From assembly GCA_013396525.1 (NCBI GenBank), contig VWYX01000389.1:317674-381673 (forward strand): a stretch of 64,000 nucleotides of DNA, written 5' to 3'. This DNA comes from Chaetorhynchus papuensis (Eukaryota > Chordata > Aves > Passeriformes > Rhipiduridae). The translations under genes and the position numbers were made by a program. Below, piece after piece: positions 49,701-59,769 of this stretch (position 1 is its first letter; every line of letters starts with the position of its first letter). The notes under the pieces were generated by a model. The model was given only the letters and a program-made list of their open reading frames with translations. It searched no databases and was not told the origin of the DNA.

Positions 49701-52700
49701 GAGAGACCTGATACTGGTATGAATATTGTAGTTCTCCAGTGGACTGAAGAACTTCAGTGGCTTCTCACTGGACCCCTTTGTTTATGTAGCAGAGATGTGG
49801 AATAGCGGATGATGGTGGAAGGGGAATACACACTTGTCATGGAAGACATGTGGTTAGATGATCACAGCATTTGTTTTTCCAGGACACGTGATACCTACAA
49901 TAAGTTTTGAATTCTACAAATACGTATTTTTGATGGTAGTCCTCGTTAATTCATTCTGTGTTACTGAGCTGGTGGAAGAGTTACAAGTATTTAATAAGAC
50001 TGAGTAGTTTAGGCTTTGCCAAATATCTATTCCTGTCTATACAGTGTAAAAGATATTTTACATGTCTAGATTTATTGTGACATTCTAAAATAACAAATGG
50101 TAGCCGTAATTCATTCTAGATGCAATGTTCAGTTCAATACTGCCTCTCTAAAGAACTATGCACAGTGGAAGAAAAAGTTACTTTATTCTATTTAAAATTC
50201 CTAACACTGAGACCCAGAAATATAATTAAAGTATGTTGTTTTATAGCATATATAAAAACAAAGTCCATGCTGAAGTAANNNNNNNNNNNNNNNNNNNNNN
50301 NNNNNNNNNNNNNNNNNNNNNNNTAAAATAATGGTATAAGATCATATAGGTCAAGATTAGGAACTGGGATTCCCAACACAATGGCATGGGCCAGGGAGAA
50401 AATCCTTTTGTAAATATAAACTAAAGGACATTGAGGTGGTGGACTCAGAAGGTAAAGGAGCTGCGGTAGTGTGGGAAAGTATATGCAAAATCATAAAGGA
50501 GAGAAGTGACTTTATTTAGTAAACCTTAATTTTTGTTCTACATAATTTTGAAAAAATTTTGTTATAAAAGGCTGGCTTTTAAACCTAGGTTTTTACGTTT
50601 AAATGGCTGTTTGTTCATCACTAGCAAGCTCACTATAAGGAAAACATTTGGGCAGATTCACAACAGAGCCATGGCTGGCTTGGAGCCTTGTCACACTTTG
50701 TTTATTAGGAAGTAACTGTGAAGGAAGTTCGTTTGGTTCATGTTTTGAATAGGACATTAATGAGCCTAGAAGACAGCAAGGTTTATTGTTGCTAGCTACG
50801 TGTAAAACTTCCTGTGTAGTTTCTGAAATTCAGAATTATTTTACCAGTATATTTGTGATTATTCTAAGTATTCTGTGTACAGTAATTTTAAATCAGAGTT
50901 TGATTAGACTTGGAACAGGGTAGAAGTAGAACTTCCTGTTCTTAAGGCCTCATCCCAAGTTATTTCAACAGAGGAAAAAAAATATAAGCAGTCACAAGGA
51001 AGCAAAATGGGGTAGTGTATACCTGTACTACTTACAGAGAGAAAGGAAGAAAGCAGATTACCTTTCCAGAGGTTAGTAATAGAAAAAAGCAGTAGAACCT
51101 TGTGAGAATGGAACTGTAAAATGTATGTTTTATAATTCTACAAGATTATCCATCAGAAAAGCTGTGTAAAATTCAAGATGGATGTGGGCAGAAGCAAATA
51201 TTAATGGGGAATTTTGTGAGAATTACTGTACTGTTGAGGGTGAAATAAAAGGCTTAAATCAGGTGTTCACTTAAGTGATTTAGATTGAGGATTCATTTGA
51301 TTTGAAGGTAGAATAGATGTTATAAAGTTTATACAATTTCTAAGGAGAAGCTTGAGTGATGAAATGATACTTGCCATTGTGGGAGTTTTGAGAAGAGAGG
51401 GTTGTGTGAAAGAGGTGGGTTTCCTGGTTCTTGAAAATTAAAGTCATTCTGGGAATCGAGCTACACTTTCTATTAACTTTCCAATAGCAGTATTTCAGTT
51501 CACATTTCAGAGTTGTTGGTTTTTCCATACTCCAGATTACTTTCCTATGAGAGATGCAACAAATGGAAATATCATCAGCCTGTCATCTTTAAAGAAAAAT
51601 GGGTTTTTTTGTGTTTTCACATGGAGGTCTCTCCTCCACTGTCTTAGGATTCACTTTCCTAGTCTAGTCCAAAAGCCAGTTTTTGACCACTCTTCAGTTA
51701 TAAAGTTCTCAGAGAAAGTATGTTCCATCCAACTCATAGTAGTCCAGGGATGGACAGAAGGCAGCTCATTTAAGAAGTGTACAAGGTTGCAAATTCCAGT
51801 AACAGTTGTGTGTTTTTCAGAATTGTGTAGTCAAGAGAAATGTCTGAAAAATGATGAAGAGGAGAAGTTGACTTAGTTTAGTAAGCTGTCCTTCTGCTTT
51901 TGAAGAATAGCTAAAATATCATAGAGAGCTATAAGGTATAATGCCTTGGAAGTTATCCCAGTTGAGAGAGTCACCTTGTGCAAAAAACCCAGCTCCCTCT
52001 GTGTAAAATGTGGAGGCATCTCAGAAACAGATTCTGCCCACCTTTAATCTGGTGGGGTTTTTACCATGCTCTTCATCATGGCATTAGTAAAAACAATGTC
52101 AAATGATGTAATGCTGAGTGGAAATAATTTTCAAGGGCATGGCATTTGTACTTTTCAAAGCTGATTAATGCTTTTTCAGTTTAAAACAAAACAAACAACC
52201 CACACTCCGCCATATTCAAACTAAATTGTTCTAAATTTTGTTCATAATTGAATTTATATTACAAGAAAAAGTATGATTCTGATCAGCCTTTCTACATCCC
52301 TTGCATACTGAAATCTTTACATATTGATCAGACCTCTCCACAGAGTAAGCTTCAGAGAACTTCCTGATTCATAGTCTAGATTACTTTTCTTTAGAGAATG
52401 AAAGAGTCAAATTGCATAATCCAATGTCCTTCTTTGGACATACCTTAAGTAGTATAGTGAACACTGTATCACACGAAGTTCCAGAATACCTGCAGAATAC
52501 TACTTTGATACTAAAGCTACTGTAGTGGGGAAAAAGTAATTTTCCTGTTACAATGTTTTTTGCCTTATTTAAGCTTGAATATATTGTGGCATTAGCTGCT
52601 TAGGTCTGGAACACAAGTGTAATGCTGCTGTTCAGGATGCTCTTAGGATATCTGCTCTCTTGGTGTGTAATTGAATAAGGACCAAATAACAGTGTGTTCT

Positions 52701-55211
52701 CCTGTTACTGCAGTATCTTCCTATTCTGTTTTTATGATGTATTATTTTACATATGCAAATTTAAAAATAGCAGCTGTGTTGAGCCAGAAACTCTCTGGTA
52801 CAGAGATTTTGAGCTAACAAAGTTGTTACCTTGAATTTTTATGGTATTGTTGTGCTTCCTTGCACTTGAAAGCTTCTCAGTCTTGAAACAAAGTAACTTT
52901 ACTGACAGATTTTGTCACTTTAAGTAGGAATAGATGTGTCTGTCCATGCTGCAGAGTTATGTGATCCTATAAACTTTGTGCTTTGGAGATTTTTTTTGAA
53001 GTTATTAATGGCAGATGGAAGGTAATTTAGTAGAATGTAATCTGTGTTGAATGTATAGACTTATATTAAACATTTCTGAACTGAACTTTGTTCCAGTTGC
53101 TTAGTTTTCTAAGATTCTTGTAGAAAAAACTGAATTCTTGCATTTTTGTTCCTAGTTTCTTTAAAATGGCCTTAATTCAATACGGTGCACTTTATTGTCT
53201 ACCTGGATTTCTCCAAGGGTTTTGATACGCTTTGTCACAGCCTCCTCCCAGAAAAGCTGCTGTGTTACAGTCTAGCGCAGTGGTCCCTGCAGTGGGTGGG
53301 GAACTGGCTGACAGGCAGCACGCAGAGGGTGGGGGTGCATCGCTCCTTTTCACACTGGCAACCTGTCACAGGTGGGGTCCCCAGGGATCAGCTTTGGGCC
53401 CAGCACTGCTTGATTTCTTCATAAGTGATCTATGGTGGGATCCTGATAAACCCTGATAAAAGTTAGCTGATGATACCAAACTGGGTGGGGAAGTGAACAT
53501 GTTGGAAAGGAAATTAACCCTGCAGGAAGACCTAGACAGGCTGTAAGAGTGGGCTAGCAAGACCCTTATGAAGTTCAACAAGAGCAAGTTGTTGCCATTG
53601 TTCAACCTCTGAAATCATAATCCAGAACTGCAGCATAGTCTGGGACTTACCTGGCTGGAGACTAGCTCTGGGGTAAGGGATCTGGGGGTCCTGGAGGAAA
53701 ACAGTCTCAGTCTGTGTGAACAGTTGCTTCTGAGCAAAGAGAGGCAACAGATTGCTGGGTTGCATCAATAAAAGGATAACCAGCGGAGATGAAGAAGTTA
53801 TTATCCCACTGTTCCCAGCACTTCTCCCACATTGCAGGCCATACCTGCAATACTACACGGACAGGCTGGAGAGGATCCAAAGAAAGGCCACAAAGATCGT
53901 TGAAGGAAAAGGAAGCCTGCCATGTGAGGAAAGGCTGAAAGAACTGGGTTGGTTTTAGGCTTCAGAAGAGAAGACCTAGAGGAGACCTTATCACCATGTT
54001 CCAAAGGTGGACACTCCTTTTTTACAGTGAGTCACATGTGAAAGGAGCTAATGGTATAAGTTAGTCCTCTGCAGATTTTGGTTAGACACAAGAGGAAAAT
54101 TTTTCACAATGTAGTTAAGTCAGTCAGCTATTGGAACAAGCTCCCCAGGGAGGTGGTGGGTTCCTCAGTGTTGGACAATTCAAAGATTCAGCTGGACAGG
54201 GTGCTGGGCCATCTTGTCTAGACTGTGCTTTTGCCAAGAAAGGTTGGAACAGATGGTCTTTGAGGTTCCCTTCCAACGTGGTATTCTATGATGAGCTCAG
54301 AGAATTAGGTTTCTTGGCTTGTTTCACCTGCTGTTGCATTATTTGGCCAAAAGGTGATTTGTACTCAAAGGGCCTAATCCTGACATTAGTGACATAATGT
54401 AAGTTAAGGGTAGACAAATTCATGTGGAATTGGGTTCTCTGTTTCCATATGTGTCTTACAGATTTAGCAGTTATGCAGGGAGATAAATTGTATTTCTTGG
54501 TAATGAATAAGCTGACCCCAAATGATTTAGAAATGAAGCAAAATAGCTGTGAGTTTTGCCCACTCACAAACTGTGAGTGGGCAAAACTCACACAGAAAAC
54601 TTTCACACTCAGAAAACTGTGTTTGCAGTATCAGCTTAGGGTTTGTTTAGTCATTTTTTTGGTTTGGTTTGGGGTTTTTTGAATTTGGTAATGTCCTGTT
54701 ATTGAAGTGTAGAATTGGAGCTTTACCATTACAAATAGATGTAGGATTTTTTTCCTCTGATGCCATCATTTTAAGGATCAGAGTTCCAGAATGCTTGCAG
54801 CAGCCTTGTATTTTTCTGTCTGTTCGTGACAAACCAGCTACTGTACATTCATATAGAGCAGTACAGTCCTTGCCACTGGCAGTCTCTCTGTGACAGAGAG
54901 CCTGTAGGCTGACATAAAGTGCAGCCTGTTGTGAACTGCTAAGTGGGAGTCTGCCAAAAACTCAGCAGACAGAACTAATTGGGGAGAAAAAGGATTTTTG
55001 TGCCCTCATCTCTCCCTCTTCAATTTTTTTTACAAGACGGATATTGTTAAAGTAACTTGTTTATGTAAGATTTGTCTGCCTCTATTTTCTCATTGCATGA
55101 ATCATTTTTTAACTTCAAGTCTTGCACTGCAGGTCACTGAGCACTTCCACATGGCGGCTGGCGCAGGCCCAAACTCGAGACACGCAACTCATCACAGTTG
55201 ATGAAAAATTG
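34685..55211 (+). CDS. NDUFS4: NADH:ubiquinone oxidoreductase subunit S4, 5' part
   Basis: Two coding exons are in the window, 34685-34770 and 55133-55211, giving codons 1-55. The remaining exons lie to the right. NDUFS4 is an 18-kDa accessory subunit of mitochondrial complex I. It sits in the matrix arm at the N/Q-module junction and supports assembly and stability. The predicted protein starts [19 protein letters not shown], an Arg/Ala/Ser-rich mitochondrial targeting presequence without acidic residues. It continues into the conserved TSTWRLAQ and [11 protein letters not shown] block. The second exon is 79 nt, the same as I recall for human exon 2. The neighbouring FST gene supports orthology. 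Confidence 0.92.
34771..38343 (+). other. NDUFS4: NDUFS4 intron 1, proximal part
   Basis: Begins GTAACGG in CpG-rich sequence, then becomes AT-rich after about 35060. It holds the 30-bp minisatellite annotated separately and a TTTG run (about 35927-35942). No other gene is recognised. Confidence 0.7.
34948..35037. repeat. 30-bp minisatellite, three copies
   Basis: Unit copies are in register at 34948, 34978 and 35008. The core TGTCCGTGCGTGTCCTTGCC is identical in the second and third copies, and the first is diverged. The repeat is pyrimidine/GT-rich and is followed by CTGTCTGCCTCGCAG (ending 35050), which looks like a 3' splice site. Confidence 0.85.
38344..38891 (-). mobile_element. Solo LTR of an endogenous retrovirus, minus strand
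   Basis: A 548-bp segment bounded by TGTTAGGG on the left and CCCTGACACA on the right, an imperfect terminal inverted repeat with TG/CA ends. Identical 5-bp target duplications ATCAT flank it (38339-38343 and 38892-38896). On the minus strand it has a TATA-like GATATAAG (38601-38608) and, downstream, AATAAA (38414-38419), matching U3-R order. No internal retroviral sequence is adjacent, so it is a solo LTR left by recombination. A 5-bp duplication is usual for ERVL-type elements and seen in some others. Confidence 0.85.
38892..46650. other. NDUFS4: NDUFS4 intron 1, central part
   Basis: AT-rich intronic DNA. Notable items are a 12-bp-arm hairpin (39037-39066), an A/C-rich patch (about 41490-41530) and a GC-richer block at about 44090-44430 that I cannot assign. 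No exon or RNA gene is supported. Confidence 0.5.
46651..47964 (-). mobile_element. CR1 LINE, long 5'-truncated copy, minus strand
   Basis: The 3' terminal repeat (reverse complement of ATTCTATGATTCT-type) is at 46652-46665. The 3' tail, the end of ORF2 and part of the reverse-transcriptase region then extend to about 47964. Minus-strand peptide landmarks include [13 protein letters not shown] (47109-47351) and [13 protein letters not shown] (47629-47937), the latter from the RT palm. Frameshifts and stops break ORF2. At 1.3 kb it is the longest CR1 here. Confidence 0.93.
47965..50278. other. NDUFS4: NDUFS4 intron 1, no feature
   Basis: AT-rich sequence. A 123-codon hydrophobic frame at 48783-49154 reflects T-richness and resembles no protein. 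Nothing else is seen. Confidence 0.55.
50279..50323. other. Assembly gap (45 N)
   Basis: Short run of undetermined bases in NDUFS4 intron 1, flanked by AT-rich sequence. Confidence 0.99.
50324..53179. other. NDUFS4: NDUFS4 intron 1, no feature
   Basis: AT-rich intronic DNA in which I recognise no repeat family, exon or RNA gene. Confidence 0.5.
53180..54293 (+). mobile_element. CR1 LINE, 5'-truncated copy, plus strand
   Basis: Starts inside the reverse-transcriptase palm region ([21 protein letters not shown] at about 53197). It passes the [10 protein letters not shown] motif, a damaged version of GVPQGSVLGP, and continues through the ORF2 C-terminus ([18 protein letters not shown], near 53855). 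It ends with CCCTTCCAACGTGGTATTCTATGATGAG (54268-54295), the CR1 3' terminus. Several frameshifts mark it as dead. Confidence 0.94.
54294..55132. other. NDUFS4: NDUFS4 intron 1, distal part
   Basis: Holds the perfect hairpin at 54548-54592 and ends at the exon 2 acceptor CTTGCACTGCAG. A pyrimidine-rich stretch before it (about 55080-55130) fits a polypyrimidine tract. Confidence 0.8.
54548..54592. repeat. Perfect inverted repeat, 21-bp arms, 3-nt loop
   Basis: The arm at 54548-54568 (TGTGAGTTTTGCCCACTCAC then A) is the exact reverse complement of 54572-54592. The two are separated only by AAC. In RNA it would form a tight 45-nt hairpin about 540 nt before NDUFS4 exon 2. Confidence 0.97.
55133..55211 (+). 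CDS. NDUFS4: NDUFS4 exon 2
   Basis: Completes the split Arg codon and codes [26 protein letters not shown]. Acceptor ..CACTGCAG and donor GTAAGG (55212) are consensus, and the exon ends in phase 0. The Ser at the position where I recall Arg in human (SLRTST) slightly alters the region near the presequence cleavage zone. The [11 protein letters not shown] block is fully conserved. Confidence 0.95.
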
Positions 55212-58200
55212 GTAAGGGTTTTCTACTGAATACTGCTATGATACAGCCTTCAGGGTTATTTCTGCACAATAGGCATTCAGTATGGTATTCTGCGTTCTTC
55301 TAGGAAAGCTGTATAAATATGAGCTACAAAGCAACAGCCCTTTATACACTTTTAAAAGTGTAACATCAGTAAAACATAAGTATGTGAACGAATACGGCAT
55401 TCAAAGTGTTAAGCAATGTAAAATGATGAGTACCTTATTTATTATTGTTATATTTTAGTCAAGGACCGGTGTGAGCTGTAATTAATAAGAAGTTTGTTCT
55501 TTTGAAATTTGTGTATATTTTCTGTGTAGTGAAATTATACAGAATTTGCCTGCTTCCTGAAATTTTCTTCATTGGTACCCATATTACTAAAGATACTGTG
55601 TAAAGAAATATCATGGAAGATTATTGTTACTATGCACATATACTCTAGCTTTTGAATATGCATGAAGGTTAGATTACAACTGGAAACAAATGCATAACAT
55701 TCTTCTGCTAATCAGTAGCAGATCAGAAATTTGGCAATCTTTTCTTGTAACTTCTTCCATAATGTGTGGTCTGTTACTCTAGATGCAACCTGACACTTAT
55801 GTTTACATTATTCAATAGTATAATTTTTGTAAGACTTCTGGGGGGGAATGCATCACAGCAGAAGCATGCCTTTCATTGGTTTTCATATCGCTTTTGAATC
55901 TCCAGGAAAACAATATTCCTATCGTATGTACCAGACAGTTCCCGTTGAATGTATCTTTTTTGTATCCCTGAAGCTATACTAACTACCTAAGAAATATTTG
56001 GAATTTATATTTATAAATTGTATGTTTGTAATGATATGTACAAGTCGAGACAGCTGAAGTTTAACAGGCTGTTGGAAAAAACCCACACTTACTTTAACAA
56101 CTCTTTAGGGCTTATTTCTCTCATGCTTTTTATATAGATGTAGCAATAATAATCTACATATGGGAAAAAAAAAATCACTTATTTCATAAACTTGTTTCTG
56201 AATTTAAGAAGTAACAGTATAATCTTAGATTTAAAAATTAAGGAAAAAATAGTACTTTATTCTAGCAAATATGATTATCTTACTAGTCAAGTTACATAAC
56301 TTGGGATTCAGGAAATTTGTACAGAGATCGTGAGTCACTGTGTAAATAAGATTGAACAAGTTACTAGACCTGCATTTTCCTAAATGACTTTTAAATGCAC
56401 TGTTCTTTAATGTTAAAATATACATATATATGTAAATACAGCTTTTATAATGCCTGAAAAGTATCATGTTTCCCTGCTGTGGCCTTGGGTGACGGATACA
56501 TAGGTCTAAAAAGACTGCAGTGCAAAGACAGACCCACAAAATAAATACTCTTCCATCTTCTATTTTGAATTTAAATGTACATTATCCAAAGTTAGTGTTG
56601 TACATTACTCTGTCTAGCTATGACAGTTGAGTTAAAGTGAAACTAGTTTGAAATACAGCTATTCAGTTCCCTTAGCGTTACTGTAAATGAACCGTATGTG
56701 AATTGCATATTTCTAATGTCATTATATGTTGTCATCAAGTTGAAGACTCTCATACCGTATTTGCTGGGGCTTTTTGAGATCTCGTAGTAGCAACCATTAA
56801 GTATTATTTTGATACATATATTTAGATATAATGTATCTAAATTATTATTTTATTTCTTGAAGTATTAGGTTAAATGTCAGACTGAATAGTACTTTCTTAC
56901 AGTGTTGTGTGTGTAGGTCCACATTCTAAATGCAAAAATCTTTTTTTTCTTTTCTAGATTATTATAGGGCCTGAAACAAAATGACAGAAAATCAGAAACT
57001 TCATTTGTAGCTTTAGTTAAATTTTGTGAGTAGTTTCCATAATGTCATAAATCCATGTTCTTTTAATGGGCAAAAATTATATCCCATTAGCAAGGAAAAT
57101 TGTCACGAAAGGGTTTGATATGGTTTTCAACATTTTCAGCATTTAGGAGAAGTTCTCTAGGCACCTGTTAAATCTCATGTTAAAATAGAGTACTGTCTTA
57201 CCTTATTTTAGGTTGCTGTAGTATATTTCCTAATTTTAAGTAGGATTAATTACAACCAGTTAAGAGCAATTTAGCATATTACAGGAGTTTTCTGTTAATT
57301 AATGTTACAAAGAATAAAACCATTACTTCCTTGCAAGTTGTATTTAAACTGTATTCTGGAAATTGCTACATAACATTTAATTTTAAAAGACCTCTTCTTT
57401 AGTATTACAGATTCTTAGAAATCACTGAAGCATATTTTGATGGATTTGTCATCTTTGCCATATTTTTTTAATTTTTTTTGTAAGCTGGGCATCACCTTAT
57501 AGGTGCTTTTACATGCATTTCAGAAGGAGCAAGTACAGGTGGAAAATGGGATATGGTTATCCTTGTTTGCCATGCTCATCTTTTAGCTTATTTTGAAACT
57601 GATGTCTTCTTTGACTTGATATGTACAAGGCTGGAAGAGAAATGCTGAAGCTGTTGAAAACTTCTAACTGCGTATTTTAGTGGAATAAATCTGTATTTCC
57701 AGTGCTCTTGTAGACCTTGTATTCCTAAGTGTACATGCATGTGCTAGAACTTGTTCAACAGGATGATTTGGTTTTAGAAGTACTAAAGTATTCCTTGTGT
57801 TGGGAAAAACAAATTAAATAGAAGAGGTATGAGCATCCTGATGTTGAATAATTAGGTGGTAGTTGGTCACTTCCTTACTGCAGCCTAAAATCTGTTGAAT
57901 ACAATAGAAAAATGAGTTCTAATGAAATAGTAGGACAACCAGTAGTTCAGACCACAATTATTTGTCACACTAGAAAAAAAGTGTCTCTTTAATTTGAAAG
58001 GAGTTAAATACTCAGCTTGTGTCGAATATATCCAAGAAATTATATATTTGTCTCAGTTATTAGCTGTTTTCAGTGAATACTGAATAAAATAACTTTTAAT
58101 GAACAGTAAAACCTGAAGAAAATAACATACAAAATGAACAAAGCTCAACAGAAATACAGTTCTTGCATCACATTTTGATTCTCTGGCCACCAATTAGGTC

Positions 58201-59251
58201 ATATTCCAAGAGTTTGGACAAATAGCTGTGCGAAAAGTAGTCTCTCAAGACCCTGCTTGCATTAGGAAATTTGGGGTTTAGAGGGCAAAGGCTATCAGCA
58301 GCAAATTTTATTCAGGTAATGTTCCAGATTATTTAACTGTTTGTGTGTATGGTATAAATTACATCTTTGTATCATCATTATAAAAAGTTGAAGTGGTTTT
58401 GCATGCAGTGAGGATTTGAACTGTTCTAATTCCTGCTATTTGTTTCAGCTGTTGTGAGTAGAATGCATCAATACTTTGTGTAGCTAAAAGCCATCCAGTT
58501 CCACATGTGTGCTTTAAGCAGGCTTCCCAGTCAGTGCTGGTAAGGCTGCGTTGTGGGTGTTTAGCTTGGAATTAGGCACTTTGATGGAGGTTGCTGTTTG
58601 CAGTTGAAAGGTTCCCACAAATATTTGTCAATAAAAGGACTTCTCTATTGGTGAAATGATAATGATATTTCAAGAATGTTTCAAAATTAGAACTACTGTC
58701 AGAAATTATCCATTGCATTGCTAAAGCAGAATATTCAACTGGTAATATATATTCTGTAGCTCAATGCAAAAATTATTGCAAGAATAGTTATAGGGCTTGG
58801 TCGCTGGGGAGTTGTCGTTACCTCACAGATGTTTTTATTCCGTATCGGACCAAGATAAAATAGGATGAGTTGCTGCAGAGGGTTAAGCATTCCAGGCCAG
58901 TGCTATATCGTGCACTTTAAGTGGTACTAAAGTAGTGTTTTTACCAGGTGAGAACATCTAGAGACAGACAATTACAAGCATGAAAGGCTAAACAGAAGGA
59001 TGCTATTGACATTTCATTGCCTGTCCTGAAGTTGTTTTGTCTGCTATTTAACCTTTTCCTAGTAATGGTTCAGAAGTCTTAGTACTGAACCTCAATAGAG
59101 GACCATTTTCCTTCAGACTGTAGACAAACTCTTTGTAACTCACTGAAGATAACTTGTATGAACTAAACTGGGCACAGAAACCTTTATTTGAGGGTGAGCA
59201 ATTCATATCTTTGAAAGGGTGCTCATGATGATCTGAAAATGCTGTATACGG
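55212..59251. other. NDUFS4: NDUFS4 intron 2, first part
   Basis: AT-rich intronic DNA with an ATATACATATATATG patch (about 56419-56435). No exon, RNA gene or repeat family is recognised. Confidence 0.55.
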
Positions 59252-59769
59252 CAGCTTGGATCAGTAATGGTGTGGCCAGCAGGAGCAGGGCAGGGATTGT
59301 CCCCTGTACTGGGCACTGGGGAGGCCCCACCTCGAGTGCTGTGTCCAGTTCTGGGCCCCTCACTGCAAGAAAGACATTGAGGGGCTGGAGGGAGTCCAGA
59401 GAAGGGCAACGGAGCTGGGGAAGGGTCTGGAGCACAAGTCCTGTGAGGAGCGGCTGAGGGAGCTGGGGGTGTTTATCCTGGAGAAGCTCAGAGCACCCTG
59501 TTTGAAAGGAGGTTGTAGCCAGGTGGGATTGGTCTCCTCTCCCAAGTAGCACTTGATAGGAGAAGAGGAAATTCCTTCACAGGAAAGGTTGTCAAGCATT
59601 GGAACAGGCTGCCTGAGGATGTGGTTGAGTTCCCATCTCTGGAGATGTAGAAAAGATGTGAAGATGTGGCACTTGAGGACATATAGTTTAGTGATGGATT
59701 TGGCTGTGCTGAGTTAACAGTTGGATTAAATTATTTTATGTGTCTTTGCAGTGATTTCTGTGATTCTAA
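59252..59769 (+). mobile_element. CR1 LINE 3' fragment, plus strand, internally deleted
   Basis: Shows ORF2 C-terminal sequence (CTGGGCCCCTCACTGCAAG, then GAGGAGCGGCTGAGGGAGCTGGG). The 3' tail follows, with GTTGTCAAGCATTGGAACAGGCTGCC and the GTGGCACTTGAGGACAT signature, ending TGTGATTCTAAT. Between about 59555 and 59575 roughly 50 bp expected in related CR1 copies are missing. Its tail differs from the CR1s at 34093 and 46651, so it belongs to another subfamily. Confidence 0.9.
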
